Positions 7,528 through 11,714 of a DNA stretch of 13,263 bases are shown one piece after another. This stretch comes from CAZUCU01 sp964618845 (lineage in GTDB: Bacteria > Patescibacteriota > Minisyncoccia > Phycocordibacterales > JAACPR01). The notes beneath the pieces are model-generated. The model was given only the letters and a program-made list of their open reading frames with translations, was not told where the DNA came from and ran no database searches. The translations under genes and the position numbers were made by a program. Location of the stretch: contig CAZUCU010000019.1 of NCBI GenBank assembly GCA_964618845.1, positions 1 to 13,263 on the forward strand. The letters run 5' to 3'. Position 1 is the stretch's first letter. The number at the start of each line of letters is the position of its first letter.

Positions 7528-7787
7528 TACTTATAAATATCATGGCCCCCTATTGCTTCCAGCCAAACAGTCTTTTTATCATTCCAATAAAAAACAATTC
7601 TTATTTTATAATTTACCGAACAACTCCAAAAATCTTTTAATTCCGCATGCAGTTTGTGTACTTTTAGTTTTTTGTGATTATTTTTATCTCTAAATTCTTT
7701 TATTTTTTCTTTCACTTCTTCTTTAAGTTCTTTTTCTAACTTTTTGAATTGTCTTATGAAGGTTGGAGTGAATTTAATCTCAAGCAT
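7527..7787 (-). CDS. RelE/ParE-superfamily type II toxin
   Basis: This 86-residue protein has the RelE/ParE fold layout: a beta strand (EIKFTPTF), two helices rich in Lys/Glu (9-36), then VHKLHAELKDFWSCSV, the YKIRIVFYW strand and the end GGHDIYK with His82 and Tyr85, positions used by RelE/YoeB/YafQ-type mRNA endonucleases. Toxins of this group cleave mRNA on the ribosome or, in the ParE branch, inhibit gyrase; the H-x-Y ending favours an mRNA interferase. It starts one base after the antitoxin stop, so the two are translationally coupled, with the antitoxin first. Confidence 0.88.
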   Translation of the reverse strand: MLEIKFTPTFIRQFKKLEKELKEEVKEKIKEFRDKNNHKKLKVHKLHAELKDFWSCSVNYKIRIVFYWNDKKTVWLEAIGGHDIYK

Positions 7788-7788
7788 T

Positions 7789-8010
7789 TTATTTAATTTT
7801 CTTTGCTAAACCATCAAGATCTCCAGAAAAAACTTTTCCTTGAAGTGCTTCTTTATGGGATTCCAAAACTGCTCGGATTGCTTCTTCTCTTTCATATTCG
7901 ACAAGGGCCCTTCGGATAACTTCCGATTTTGTCTCGGCTCTACCCATTTGAACTTGATTTTCTATAAAACTTTCAAGTTCGGGTGTTAATGGTACAGATA
8001 ATGTAGTCAT
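7789..8010 (-). CDS. Ribbon-helix-helix (CopG/ParD-type) antitoxin
   Basis: A DNA-binding antitoxin that should neutralise the adjacent toxin and repress their shared promoter. The N-terminal strand TTLSVPLTPELESFIENQV followed by a helix and KSEVIRRAL is typical of ribbon-helix-helix proteins; the C-terminal half (about 40-73) would wrap the toxin. I place the start at the ATG ending at 8010 (73 residues, MTTLSVPL). A longer reading from 8028 adds six residues (MISSYI) that lie inside the operator palindrome and do not fit the family. There is no Shine-Dalgarno. Confidence 0.87.
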   Translation of the reverse strand: MTTLSVPLTPELESFIENQVQMGRAETKSEVIRRALVEYEREEAIRAVLESHKEALQGKVFSGDLDGLAKKIK

Positions 8011-8013
8011 AAT

Positions 8014-8058
8014 ATATGATGATATCATATGACATCATAATGTCAATAAATATTTATA
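8014..8058 (-). promoter_or_regulatory. Operator/promoter of the toxin-antitoxin operon
   Basis: Two adjacent 10-mers, ATGATATCAT (8019-8028, a perfect palindrome) and ATGACATCAT (8029-8038, one mismatch), precede the antitoxin. A third arm gives TGACAT-N4-ATGTCA (8030-8045). On the minus strand an extended -10 TGGTATAAA sits at 8061-8053 and a TTGACA at 8046-8041. Repeated half-sites suit a cooperative ribbon-helix-helix repressor. Which promoter is used is uncertain. Confidence 0.6.
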
Positions 8059-8098
8059 CCACCTCAAAACCAAAATTTAAAAACAAGATTCTCTTTCT

Positions 8099-8153
8099 CG
8101 TAACGGCTTACTGTTTTACAGGGGTGTTCCCCCGTGATGCGAAGCATTTTACG
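8099..8153. other. Compact multi-hairpin spacer 3' of tRNA-Gly(UCC)
   Basis: CGTAA (8099-8103) can pair with TTACG (8149-8153) and encloses three small hairpins: CTGT-TTT-ACAG (8111-8121), GGGG-TGTT-CCCC (8121-8132) and ATGC-GAA-GCAT (8137-8147). It is richer in G and C than the surroundings. There is no T tract on either strand. Function unknown; it could be the 3' processing or stop region of the tRNA transcript. Confidence 0.35.
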
Positions 8154-8156
8154 CTG

Positions 8157-8227
8157 TGCGGGTAGGGAGAATCGAACTCCCGTCTACTGCTTGGAAGGCA
8201 GTCATTCTACCACTAAACCATACCCGC
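8157..8227 (-). tRNA. tRNA-Gly(UCC)
   Basis: A complete cloverleaf on the minus strand: acceptor GCGGGTA/TACCCGC, D arm with TTTAGTGGTAGAA, anticodon arm ACTGC-CTTCCAA-GCAGT with anticodon TCC, T arm GGGAG-TTCGATT-CTCCC, discriminator A at 8157. CCA is not encoded (ACAC follows). It shares its first 23 bases and its 5' flank with tRNA-Gly(GCC) at 10908. Confidence 0.96.
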
Positions 8228-8267
8228 AAAATTCACCGAAGGTGAATTTTGCCCCGAGCTCGTCGAG
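8226..8267 (-). repeat. Leader palindromes directly before tRNA-Gly(UCC)
   Basis: On the minus strand, CTCGACGAGCTCG (8267-8255), GGG, then a perfect 11-bp hairpin CAAAATTCACC-TTC-GGTGAATTTTG whose last base is G1 of the tRNA. The same module without gaps precedes tRNA-Gly(GCC), with two compensatory pair changes. Confidence 0.8.
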
Positions 8268-8282
8268 GGGCTTAATTTCAAA

Positions 8283-8311
8283 AGCATATCAAAAAATTAG
8301 CGACGAATCAA
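8283..8311 (-). promoter_or_regulatory. Promoter of tRNA-Gly(UCC)
   Basis: Minus strand: TTGATT (8311-8306), exactly 17 bp, TATGCT (8288-8283). The promoter resembles that of the other tRNA-Gly gene, which also uses TTGATT with 17 bp spacing and a GATAT segment at the -10. Confidence 0.55.
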
Positions 8312-8322
8312 TTTTTTTTAGA

Positions 8323-8328
8323 TATAAT
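8323..8328 (+). promoter_or_regulatory. -10 element of the protease gene
   Basis: A perfect TATAAT lies only 12 bp before the ATG at 8341, with no clear -35. A start near 8335 would leave about 6 nt of leader, so translation would be nearly leaderless. Confidence 0.45.
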
Positions 8329-8340
8329 TATTAAAACATT

Positions 8341-9483
8341 ATGCCAGTTTTAATTAGAATCATTATTCAAAGGATCCTCCTTTTTTCTTTAGGCTTTTTG
8401 GCTTTTCTCGGAATTAATCCTGATATTCATATTCCCACAATAGAAGAAATTAAAGCAGTCGAAGAAAAACAAGAAGAAACAATTGAAAAAATTTTAACCC
8501 CAGAAACAAAAACAGAAGACGTTGCTTCCATACAAGAAATCAAAGAAGAAGTTACAAAAATTTCTGAACAAATTGAAAAAAAAGAAAGTGAAGCCCAAAA
8601 AACTTTGGAAAGTTTTGTGAATATTCCTCAAATTAAATCAACTCAAACTGGGATCGTTGCGTCAGAAAATTTTTATGAAAATGTTGTGGTTAATATTGTT
8701 TGTGTTGATAAGGGCGAGAATTTTGTAAAAATGACAACAGGAAGCGGTGTAATAGTTTCTCCTTCGGGTATTGTTTTAACAAATACTCATGTTGCTAACA
8801 ATTTTTTATTTGATGATAAAAAAGAAAATTCTTATAAAGAGTGCATAATAAAAAGAGAAAACATCCCAAATTATGGTTTTAATGCTGAATTAGTTTATCT
8901 ATCAGATGATTGGCTTTTGGAAAACCAAGAATTTTTTATAAATGATAATCCAAGAGGAAACGGAGAAAATGACTATGCCTTACTTGCAATTACTTCTAAC
9001 ACAAATCCTGTTCTTGAATTACCTCTCAACTTTTCTTATGTAAATATTATTACTGATGATAGAAATATTAATGAAGGTGACAAAATTTTTGCCGCCGCCT
9101 ATCCGGGTATTGGAACAGGGGTTTTTTCAATTGATAATCAAGGGAAACTAAAAAAAGCAGAAACATTTATTGATGAGCTTTTAACTTTTTATTCTAATTC
9201 CGTTGATGTAATTTCAACTGGACCCAATGAGGTAGCCAAAAGAGGATCTTCAGGAGGTGGTATTTTTAAAGATGAAAAATTACTGGGCATTGTTGTTACG
9301 ACTGATAATAAAGGTGAGGGTGATTACATAAATGCTATTACTTTACCTTATATAGCAAGTGATTTTTTCTTTGATACTGGCACTAATTTTCGAACTTATA
9401 TTTCTAAAGATAAGAAGACTTTAATTTCTGAATATAAAAACGATATTATTAATCTCAAAAAATTAATCAATAAGTTTTTGTGA
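8341..9483 (+). CDS. Membrane-anchored trypsin-like (S1/HtrA-type) serine protease
   Basis: An N-terminal hydrophobic helix (about 5-25) should act as signal anchor, followed by a Glu/Lys-rich linker or coiled coil (about 33-95), placing the catalytic domain outside the cytoplasmic membrane. The chymotrypsin-fold triad is visible: His150 in LTNTHVAN, Asp211 in NDYALLAI and Ser304 in RGSSGGGIF (GxSGG). TGSGVIVSPSG precedes the His as in HtrA/Do proteases. No PDZ domain follows; the protein ends with a helical tail at 380 residues. It may degrade misfolded exported proteins or process surface proteins. It ends in TGA and its last 21 bp overlap the convergent RNHCP gene. Confidence 0.9.
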   Translation: MPVLIRIIIQRILLFSLGFLAFLGINPDIHIPTIEEIKAVEEKQEETIEKILTPETKTEDVASIQEIKEEVTKISEQIEKKESEAQKTLESFVNIPQIKSTQTGIVASENFYENVVVNIVCVDKGENFVKMTTGSGVIVSPSGIVLTNTHVANNFLFDDKKENSYKECIIKRENIPNYGFNAELVYLSDDWLLENQEFFINDNPRGNGENDYALLAITSNTNPVLELPLNFSYVNIITDDRNINEGDKIFAAAYPGIGTGVFSIDNQGKLKKAETFIDELLTFYSNSVDVISTGPNEVAKRGSSGGGIFKDEKLLGIVVTTDNKGEGDYINAITLPYIASDFFFDTGTNFRTYISKDKKTLISEYKNDIINLKKLINKFL

Positions 9484-9768
9484 TAATTTAATAACTTCAT
9501 CAAAATTATCATTTTCTTCTATTTTGTTTCTTTTTGTTTCGCCACACTTAATACATTTGTGAGTCAGAACATATTTATTTTTCTCTTTTTCAATAATAAT
9601 TGGTTCCATCAACCCCCCACAATCTTCAAGCCGATCTCCGGGGAAAATATCAACATGTTTACTCCAAAGACATTTGGGACAATGATTGGTATATCCTGTC
9701 CCCCCTACTTCTTCACCGCACTTTTCACAAACAAAATCCTCTTTTTTCTTGGTAAACAATCTAAACAT
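9463..9768 (-). CDS. RNHCP-domain zinc-binding protein
   Basis: The 101 residues match the small RNHCP domain family of unknown function. It contains CEKCG (Cys14, Cys17), the family core NHCPKCLWSKHVD (28-40, with Thr in place of the usual Arg at 27), Cys50 and CIKCG (Cys72, Cys75), so probably binds one or two zinc ions. The ATG lies 3 nt after the discriminator of tRNA-Pro on the same strand: tRNA and mRNA are probably one transcript, and tRNA 3' maturation would leave an almost leaderless mRNA. The 3' end overlaps the protease gene by 21 bp. Function unknown; RNA binding is only a guess. Confidence 0.85.
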   Translation of the reverse strand: MFRLFTKKKEDFVCEKCGEEVGGTGYTNHCPKCLWSKHVDIFPGDRLEDCGGLMEPIIIEKEKNKYVLTHKCIKCGETKRNKIEENDNFDEVIKLSQKLID

Positions 9769-9771
9769 TTG

Positions 9772-9844
9772 TCGGGGCGCCGGGATTCGAACCCGGAGTC
9801 GCTCGCTCCCAAAGCGAGAATGTTAGCCGTTACACCACGCCCCG
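9772..9844 (-). tRNA. tRNA-Pro(UGG)
   Basis: A full cloverleaf: acceptor CGGGGCG/CGCCCCG, D stem GTGT/AACA with AACGGCTA loop, anticodon arm CTCGC-TTTGGGA-GCGAG with anticodon TGG, T arm CCGGG-TTCGAAT-CCCGG, discriminator A at 9772. CCA is not encoded. Its 5' end overlaps the last 15 bp of the GIY-YIG reading frame, and the RNHCP gene begins 4 nt downstream. Confidence 0.96.
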
Positions 9845-10174
9845 ATATTCTTTCAGTTCTTTCTTTTTTAAGAGTTCTCTGATTTTCTTTCTACCAACAT
9901 AACTCTTATAAAACTTCTCTCTTTTAAATGCAATACTTCTATCCTTCAATTTTTCTACAATAAACATTTTATGAATCAAAAATCTTTTTGTTGATTTTAC
10001 TTGTTTATTGTTGTGATCATTAAATCTTCGTTTGAGATTATTTGTTTGACCAACATAGATTCGTTTATTGTCAGTTACTACATAAACAAAATATCCGAAC
10101 CCAGAGTAATCCGCCCTACGGGCGGACCTGTTAGCCGTTACACTCTCCTCTGATTGATTTAATGTCTGTTCCAT
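9830..10174 (-). CDS. GIY-YIG nuclease-family protein next to tRNA-Pro
   Basis: A small single-domain GIY-YIG protein (UPF0213-like). The domain starts at residue 28 with YFVYVV, then IYVGQTNNLKRRFNDHN (39-55: the YIG equivalent Tyr40-Val-Gly, Arg50 and His54) and AFKREKFYKS with Glu86 as likely metal ligand. Members nick or cut DNA, but cellular roles of these small ones are mostly unknown. Oddly, residues 11-27 are encoded by a tRNA-like sequence with 27 bases identical to tRNA-Pro. No later ATG would keep the domain, so the N-terminus seems derived from tRNA sequence. The stop lies inside tRNA-Pro. It follows yraN after 25 bp. Confidence 0.85.
   Translation of the reverse strand: MEQTLNQSEESVTANRSARRADYSGFGYFVYVVTDNKRIYVGQTNNLKRRFNDHNNKQVKSTKRFLIHKMFIVEKLKDRSIAFKREKFYKSYVGRKKIRELLKKKELKEYRGVV
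10096..10143 (-). pseudogene. Degenerate tRNA-Pro-like fragment inside the GIY-YIG gene
   Basis: This 48-nt stretch aligns without gaps to tRNA-Pro 9788-9835 at an offset of 308 bp: 15 of 15 bases identical over the D arm (GTGTAACGGCTAACA) and 11 of 12 over the start of the T arm. The anticodon arm has diverged but keeps a perfect 5-bp stem TCCGC/GCGGA with loop CCGTAGG. The acceptor stem and 3' T-arm strand are absent, so it is not a working tRNA. Confidence 0.65.
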
Positions 10175-10199
10175 AATTTACCTTAAAAAACAATAATAA

Positions 10200-10556
10200 T
10201 CAATTAAAATTAGTATTTATATTTGGATACATGGAAATCATTTTCTTTTTAAAATTTACAGAAACTAAATCAAAATAAAAATCCAAATCTTTAATGCTGT
10301 GGGTGAACATATAAAACATGGCCGTTTTTGTTATTCTTTCCATTTTTCTTTTTGTCATATTACATTCTGCTTCAAAATTTGTGTAGGACGATTTAACTTC
10401 TACAAAATGAAGTTTGCCAGATCTTTTACAAATAATATCTATTTCTCCAAAAAAATTTTGGTAATTTCTTTCTAAGATTATAAATCCTCTTCTTTTTAAA
10501 AATTTAACAACTTTTTCTTCTGCCAAATCCCCCTTTTTTCTTAATTTTGTAACCAT
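10200..10556 (-). CDS. yraN: YraN-like (UPF0102) endonuclease-fold protein
   Basis: This 118-residue protein has the UPF0102/YraN pattern of the PD-(D/E)XK nuclease superfamily: GDLAEE (9-14) in the first helix, KRRGFIILERNY (21-32), GEIDII (37-42) with Asp40, and FVEVKS (51-56) with Glu53 and Lys55 as the metal and catalytic residues. Its role is probably in DNA processing or repair but is not established in most bacteria. It heads a minus-strand cluster with the GIY-YIG gene, tRNA-Pro and RNHCP gene. The predicted promoter puts transcription start at or next to the ATG. Confidence 0.93.
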   Translation of the reverse strand: MVTKLRKKGDLAEEKVVKFLKRRGFIILERNYQNFFGEIDIICKRSGKLHFVEVKSSYTNFEAECNMTKRKMERITKTAMFYMFTHSIKDLDFYFDLVSVNFKKKMISMYPNINTNFN

Positions 10557-10562
10557 AAGATA

Positions 10563-10590
10563 TTTATACTAAAGATTGATTAAGTCTCAA
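10563..10590 (-). promoter_or_regulatory. Promoter of the yraN cluster
   Basis: Minus strand: TTGAGA (10590-10585), 16 bp, TATAAA (10568-10563), each 5 of 6 to consensus. The expected start is about 10556, the first base of the yraN ATG, predicting a leaderless mRNA. Confidence 0.6.
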
Positions 10591-10677
10591 TAAAATAAAA
10601 ATTAATTTTTTATAAAAACCAAAACAGCAACACTTTTTTAAAAAGACTTCAACTTTTCAAAATCAAAATTTATTGTC

Positions 10678-10686
10678 TTATACACA
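10678..10686 (+). other. DnaA box 1
   Basis: TTATACACA matches the bacterial DnaA-box consensus TTATNCACA at every position. It lies in an AT-rich 275-bp spacer between divergent transcription units. Confidence 0.65.
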
Positions 10687-10697
10687 TATCCCCATAG

Positions 10698-10706
10698 TTA
10701 TCCACA
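10698..10706 (+). other. DnaA box 2 in candidate oriC
   Basis: TTATCCACA is the strongest form of the DnaA box, in the same orientation as box 1 and 20 bp from it (about two helical turns). A weaker TATTACACA (7 of 9) is at 10750-10758, and a very AT-rich stretch follows to about 10850, a possible unwinding element. I see no gene in 10557-10831. Confidence 0.65.
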
Positions 10707-10812
10707 GTCAATAACGCAGTAATAAGGGTTTTTTGACCATTTTAGGACATATTACACATTTCTAAAGACACAGTCTTTTATAGCTAAAATTATCATTCAA
10801 ATATAAAAATTA

Positions 10813-10841
10813 TTGATTCATTATAATTTGTTTGATATATT
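10813..10841 (+). promoter_or_regulatory. Promoter of tRNA-Gly(GCC)
   Basis: TTGATT (10813-10818), 17 bp, TATATT (10836-10841), with start near 10848 and a leader of about 60 nt. It is similar base by base to the tRNA-Gly(UCC) promoter. A separate perfect TATAAT at 10822-10827 has no matching -35. Confidence 0.6.
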
Positions 10842-10867
10842 TTAATGAGTCGATAGCCGAAAAGTCT

Positions 10868-10908
10868 CTCGACAAGCTCGAAACAAAATTTACTAAGAGT
10901 AAATTTTG
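10868..10908 (+). repeat. Leader palindromes directly before tRNA-Gly(GCC)
   Basis: CTCGACAAGCTCG (10868-10880), AAA, then a perfect 11-bp hairpin CAAAATTTACT-AAG-AGTAAATTTTG (10884-10908) whose last base is G1 of the tRNA. It aligns without gaps to the module before tRNA-Gly(UCC). Confidence 0.8.
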
Positions 10909-10978
10909 CGGGTATGGTTTAGTGGTAGAACGTGTCCTTGCCAAGGATAAGACGGGAGTTCGATTCTCCCTATCCGCA
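10908..10978 (+). tRNA. tRNA-Gly(GCC)
   Basis: A complete cloverleaf: acceptor GCGGGTA/TATCCGC (one G-U pair), D arm with TTTAGTGGTAGAA, anticodon arm TGTCC-TTGCCAA-GGATA with anticodon GCC, T arm GGGAG-TTCGATT-CTCCC, discriminator A at 10978. No CCA is encoded. A 19-bp copy of its 3' end occurs at 11294-11312. Confidence 0.96.
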
Positions 10979-10980
10979 CA

Positions 10981-11028
10981 TAAAACAAAAGAGTCGGAAG
11001 TGAATAGCTTTCGACGATTTTTGTTTTA
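10981..11028 (+). terminator. Terminator of tRNA-Gly(GCC)
   Basis: TAAAACAAAA (10981-10990) pairs with TTTTGTTTTA (11019-11028), enclosing GTCGGAAG/CTTTCGAC with one G-T pair. The 3' strand is T-rich. The tRNA-Arg gene has a terminator of the same design. Confidence 0.7.
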
Positions 11029-11033
11029 GTAAG

Positions 11034-11312
11034 AATAGGAGAATCGAAAGCCGGAGCCGGATGCGACCCTGGAATGAAATGAAGGGTCGCCGGCGAGGCG
11101 GGGTCGCGACTCCTGAGCTTGTCGAAGGAAGTTGTGACCGATTCTCCCTATCCNNNNNNNNNNNNNNNNNNNNNNNNNNNNNNNNNNNNNNNNNNNNNNN
11201 NNNNNNNNNNNNNNNNNNNNNNNNNNNNNNNNNNNNNNNNNNNNNNNNNNNNNCGGGGTCGCGACTCCTGAGCTTGTCGAAGGAAGTTGTGACCGATTCT
11301 CCCTATCCGCAC
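11034..11312 (+). repeat. tRNA-Gly-derived palindromic element with N gap
   Basis: The outer stem is made of an inverted copy (11034-11046, AATAGGAGAATCG) and a direct 19-bp copy (11294-11312, CGATTCTCCCTATCCGCAC) of the tRNA-Gly 3' end. Inside are a hairpin GCGACCCT/AGGGTCGC (11063-11090) and a second, GGTCGCGACT/AGTTGTGACC, around palindrome TCCTGAGCTTGTCGAAGGA (11111-11129). The true length is unknown because of the gap; 55 bp are repeated exactly on both sides of it. Frames through this element are not genes. Confidence 0.7.
11154..11253. other. Scaffold gap of exactly 100 N
   Basis: One hundred N with identical 55-bp flanks (11099-11153 and 11254-11308). A round 100 N normally marks unknown length. 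The exact 55-bp identity ending and starting at the gap edges suggests overlapping contig ends. Confidence 0.95.
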
Positions 11313-11355
11313 TAAAATTAGACTTTTTCTTATTTTTATTTTATTCTATAAATAT

Positions 11356-11427
11356 GCTCTCGTGGTGAAATGGATATCACAACGGTCTTCGGAACCGTTA
11401 TTGAGGGTTCGAATCCTTCCGAGAGCA
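11356..11427 (+). tRNA. tRNA-Arg(UCG)
   Basis: A complete cloverleaf: acceptor GCTCTCG/CGAGAGC, D arm with GAAATGGATATCA, anticodon arm ACGGT-CTTCGGA-ACCGT with anticodon TCG, T arm with GGTTCGAATCC, discriminator A at 11427. CTA follows, so CCA is not encoded. No clear promoter is visible in the T-rich 11313-11355 stretch. Confidence 0.95.
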
Positions 11428-11477
11428 CTAAAAAATAAGGAATTAAAGACAAAGTCTTTAATGACTATATTTTTTAG
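11428..11477 (+). terminator. Terminator of tRNA-Arg
   Basis: CTAAAAAATA (11428-11437) pairs with TATTTTTTAG (11468-11477), enclosing a perfect 9-bp hairpin ATTAAAGAC-AAA-GTCTTTAAT (11442-11462). It starts right after the discriminator base. Confidence 0.75.
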
Positions 11478-11480
11478 CTC

Positions 11481-11663
11481 CTCGGAAGGATTCGAAGGAC
11501 AGAGCTGGTTTACAGTCTGGAAGTCGAGCTTAGCGAGATTGAAGACTGTCAGTGAGTCGGGGTCGCAGGTTCTTAACGAACACGAGTTTGGCGAAGTGTG
11601 AGTTTAGAAACCTGTGACCGAATTCCTACCTGTCAGCAGACAGACGGGCTTCCGAGAGCACCA
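11481..11663 (+). repeat. tRNA-Arg-derived palindromic element
   Basis: It begins with a perfect 16-bp inverted copy of the tRNA-Arg 3' half (11481-11496 against 11408-11423) and ends with a direct copy split in two: CGAATTCCTACC (11619-11630) and CTTCCGAGAGCAC (11649-11661), separated by a palindromic insertion with CTGTC/GACAG. Inside are hairpins ACAGTCT/AGACTGT (11512-11549) and GGTCGCAGGTT/AACCTGTGACC (11561-11619). The design matches the element after tRNA-Gly(GCC). Unlike the tRNA gene, the distal copy has CCA after the discriminator A. Confidence 0.7.
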
Positions 11664-11685
11664 CTTTGCTAAAGCTTCGCGGTGC
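11658..11685 (+). other. Hairpin in the cca leader
   Basis: GCACC (11658-11662) pairs with GGTGC (11681-11685), with further pairing of AGC/GCT-type bases inside. It contains the CCA end of the tRNA-Arg-like copy and lies 29 bp before the cca start codon. Confidence 0.45.
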
Positions 11686-11714
11686 ATTCTGTAGTGTAAA
11701 CATAAAAAATACCT

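Noticed and set aside
8011..8028. Upstream antitoxin start at 8028
   Set aside because: It adds six residues inside the operator palindrome; the family start is MTTLSVPL at 8010.
8099..8109. GTAACGGCT match to the tRNA-Pro D arm, as a second tRNA fragment
   Set aside because: Only 9 bases match and the following sequence does not align to any tRNA arm.
8134..8334. Plus-strand 66-residue frame
   Set aside because: It lies across the complement of tRNA-Gly(UCC) and its leader palindromes.
8341..9483. Alternative genetic code with UGA as glycine
   Set aside because: The protease and the 2335 gene end properly at TGA, and normal stops follow only in other frames; nothing requires recoding.
9559..9882. 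Plus-strand frame of 107 residues
   Set aside because: It is the antisense of the RNHCP gene and tRNA-Pro; the RRDSNPESLAPKARM-like stretch is a translated tRNA complement.
10096..10143. A functional tRNA-Tyr(GTA)
   Set aside because: No acceptor stem or closed T arm, C instead of U at position 33, and no long variable arm as expected for bacterial tRNA-Tyr.
10832..11029. Plus-strand 65-residue frame
   Set aside because: It is a translation of the tRNA-Gly(GCC) leader, tRNA and terminator.
11099..11308. Tandem duplication of a tRNA-Gly 3'-end cassette
   Set aside because: The two copies are exactly the 55-bp gap flanks, better explained as contig overlap.
11061..11601. Plus-strand reading frames at 11061-11315 and 11362-11601
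   Set aside because: They read through the N gap, palindromic elements and tRNA-Arg; the peptides are typical false translations of repeats and tRNA.
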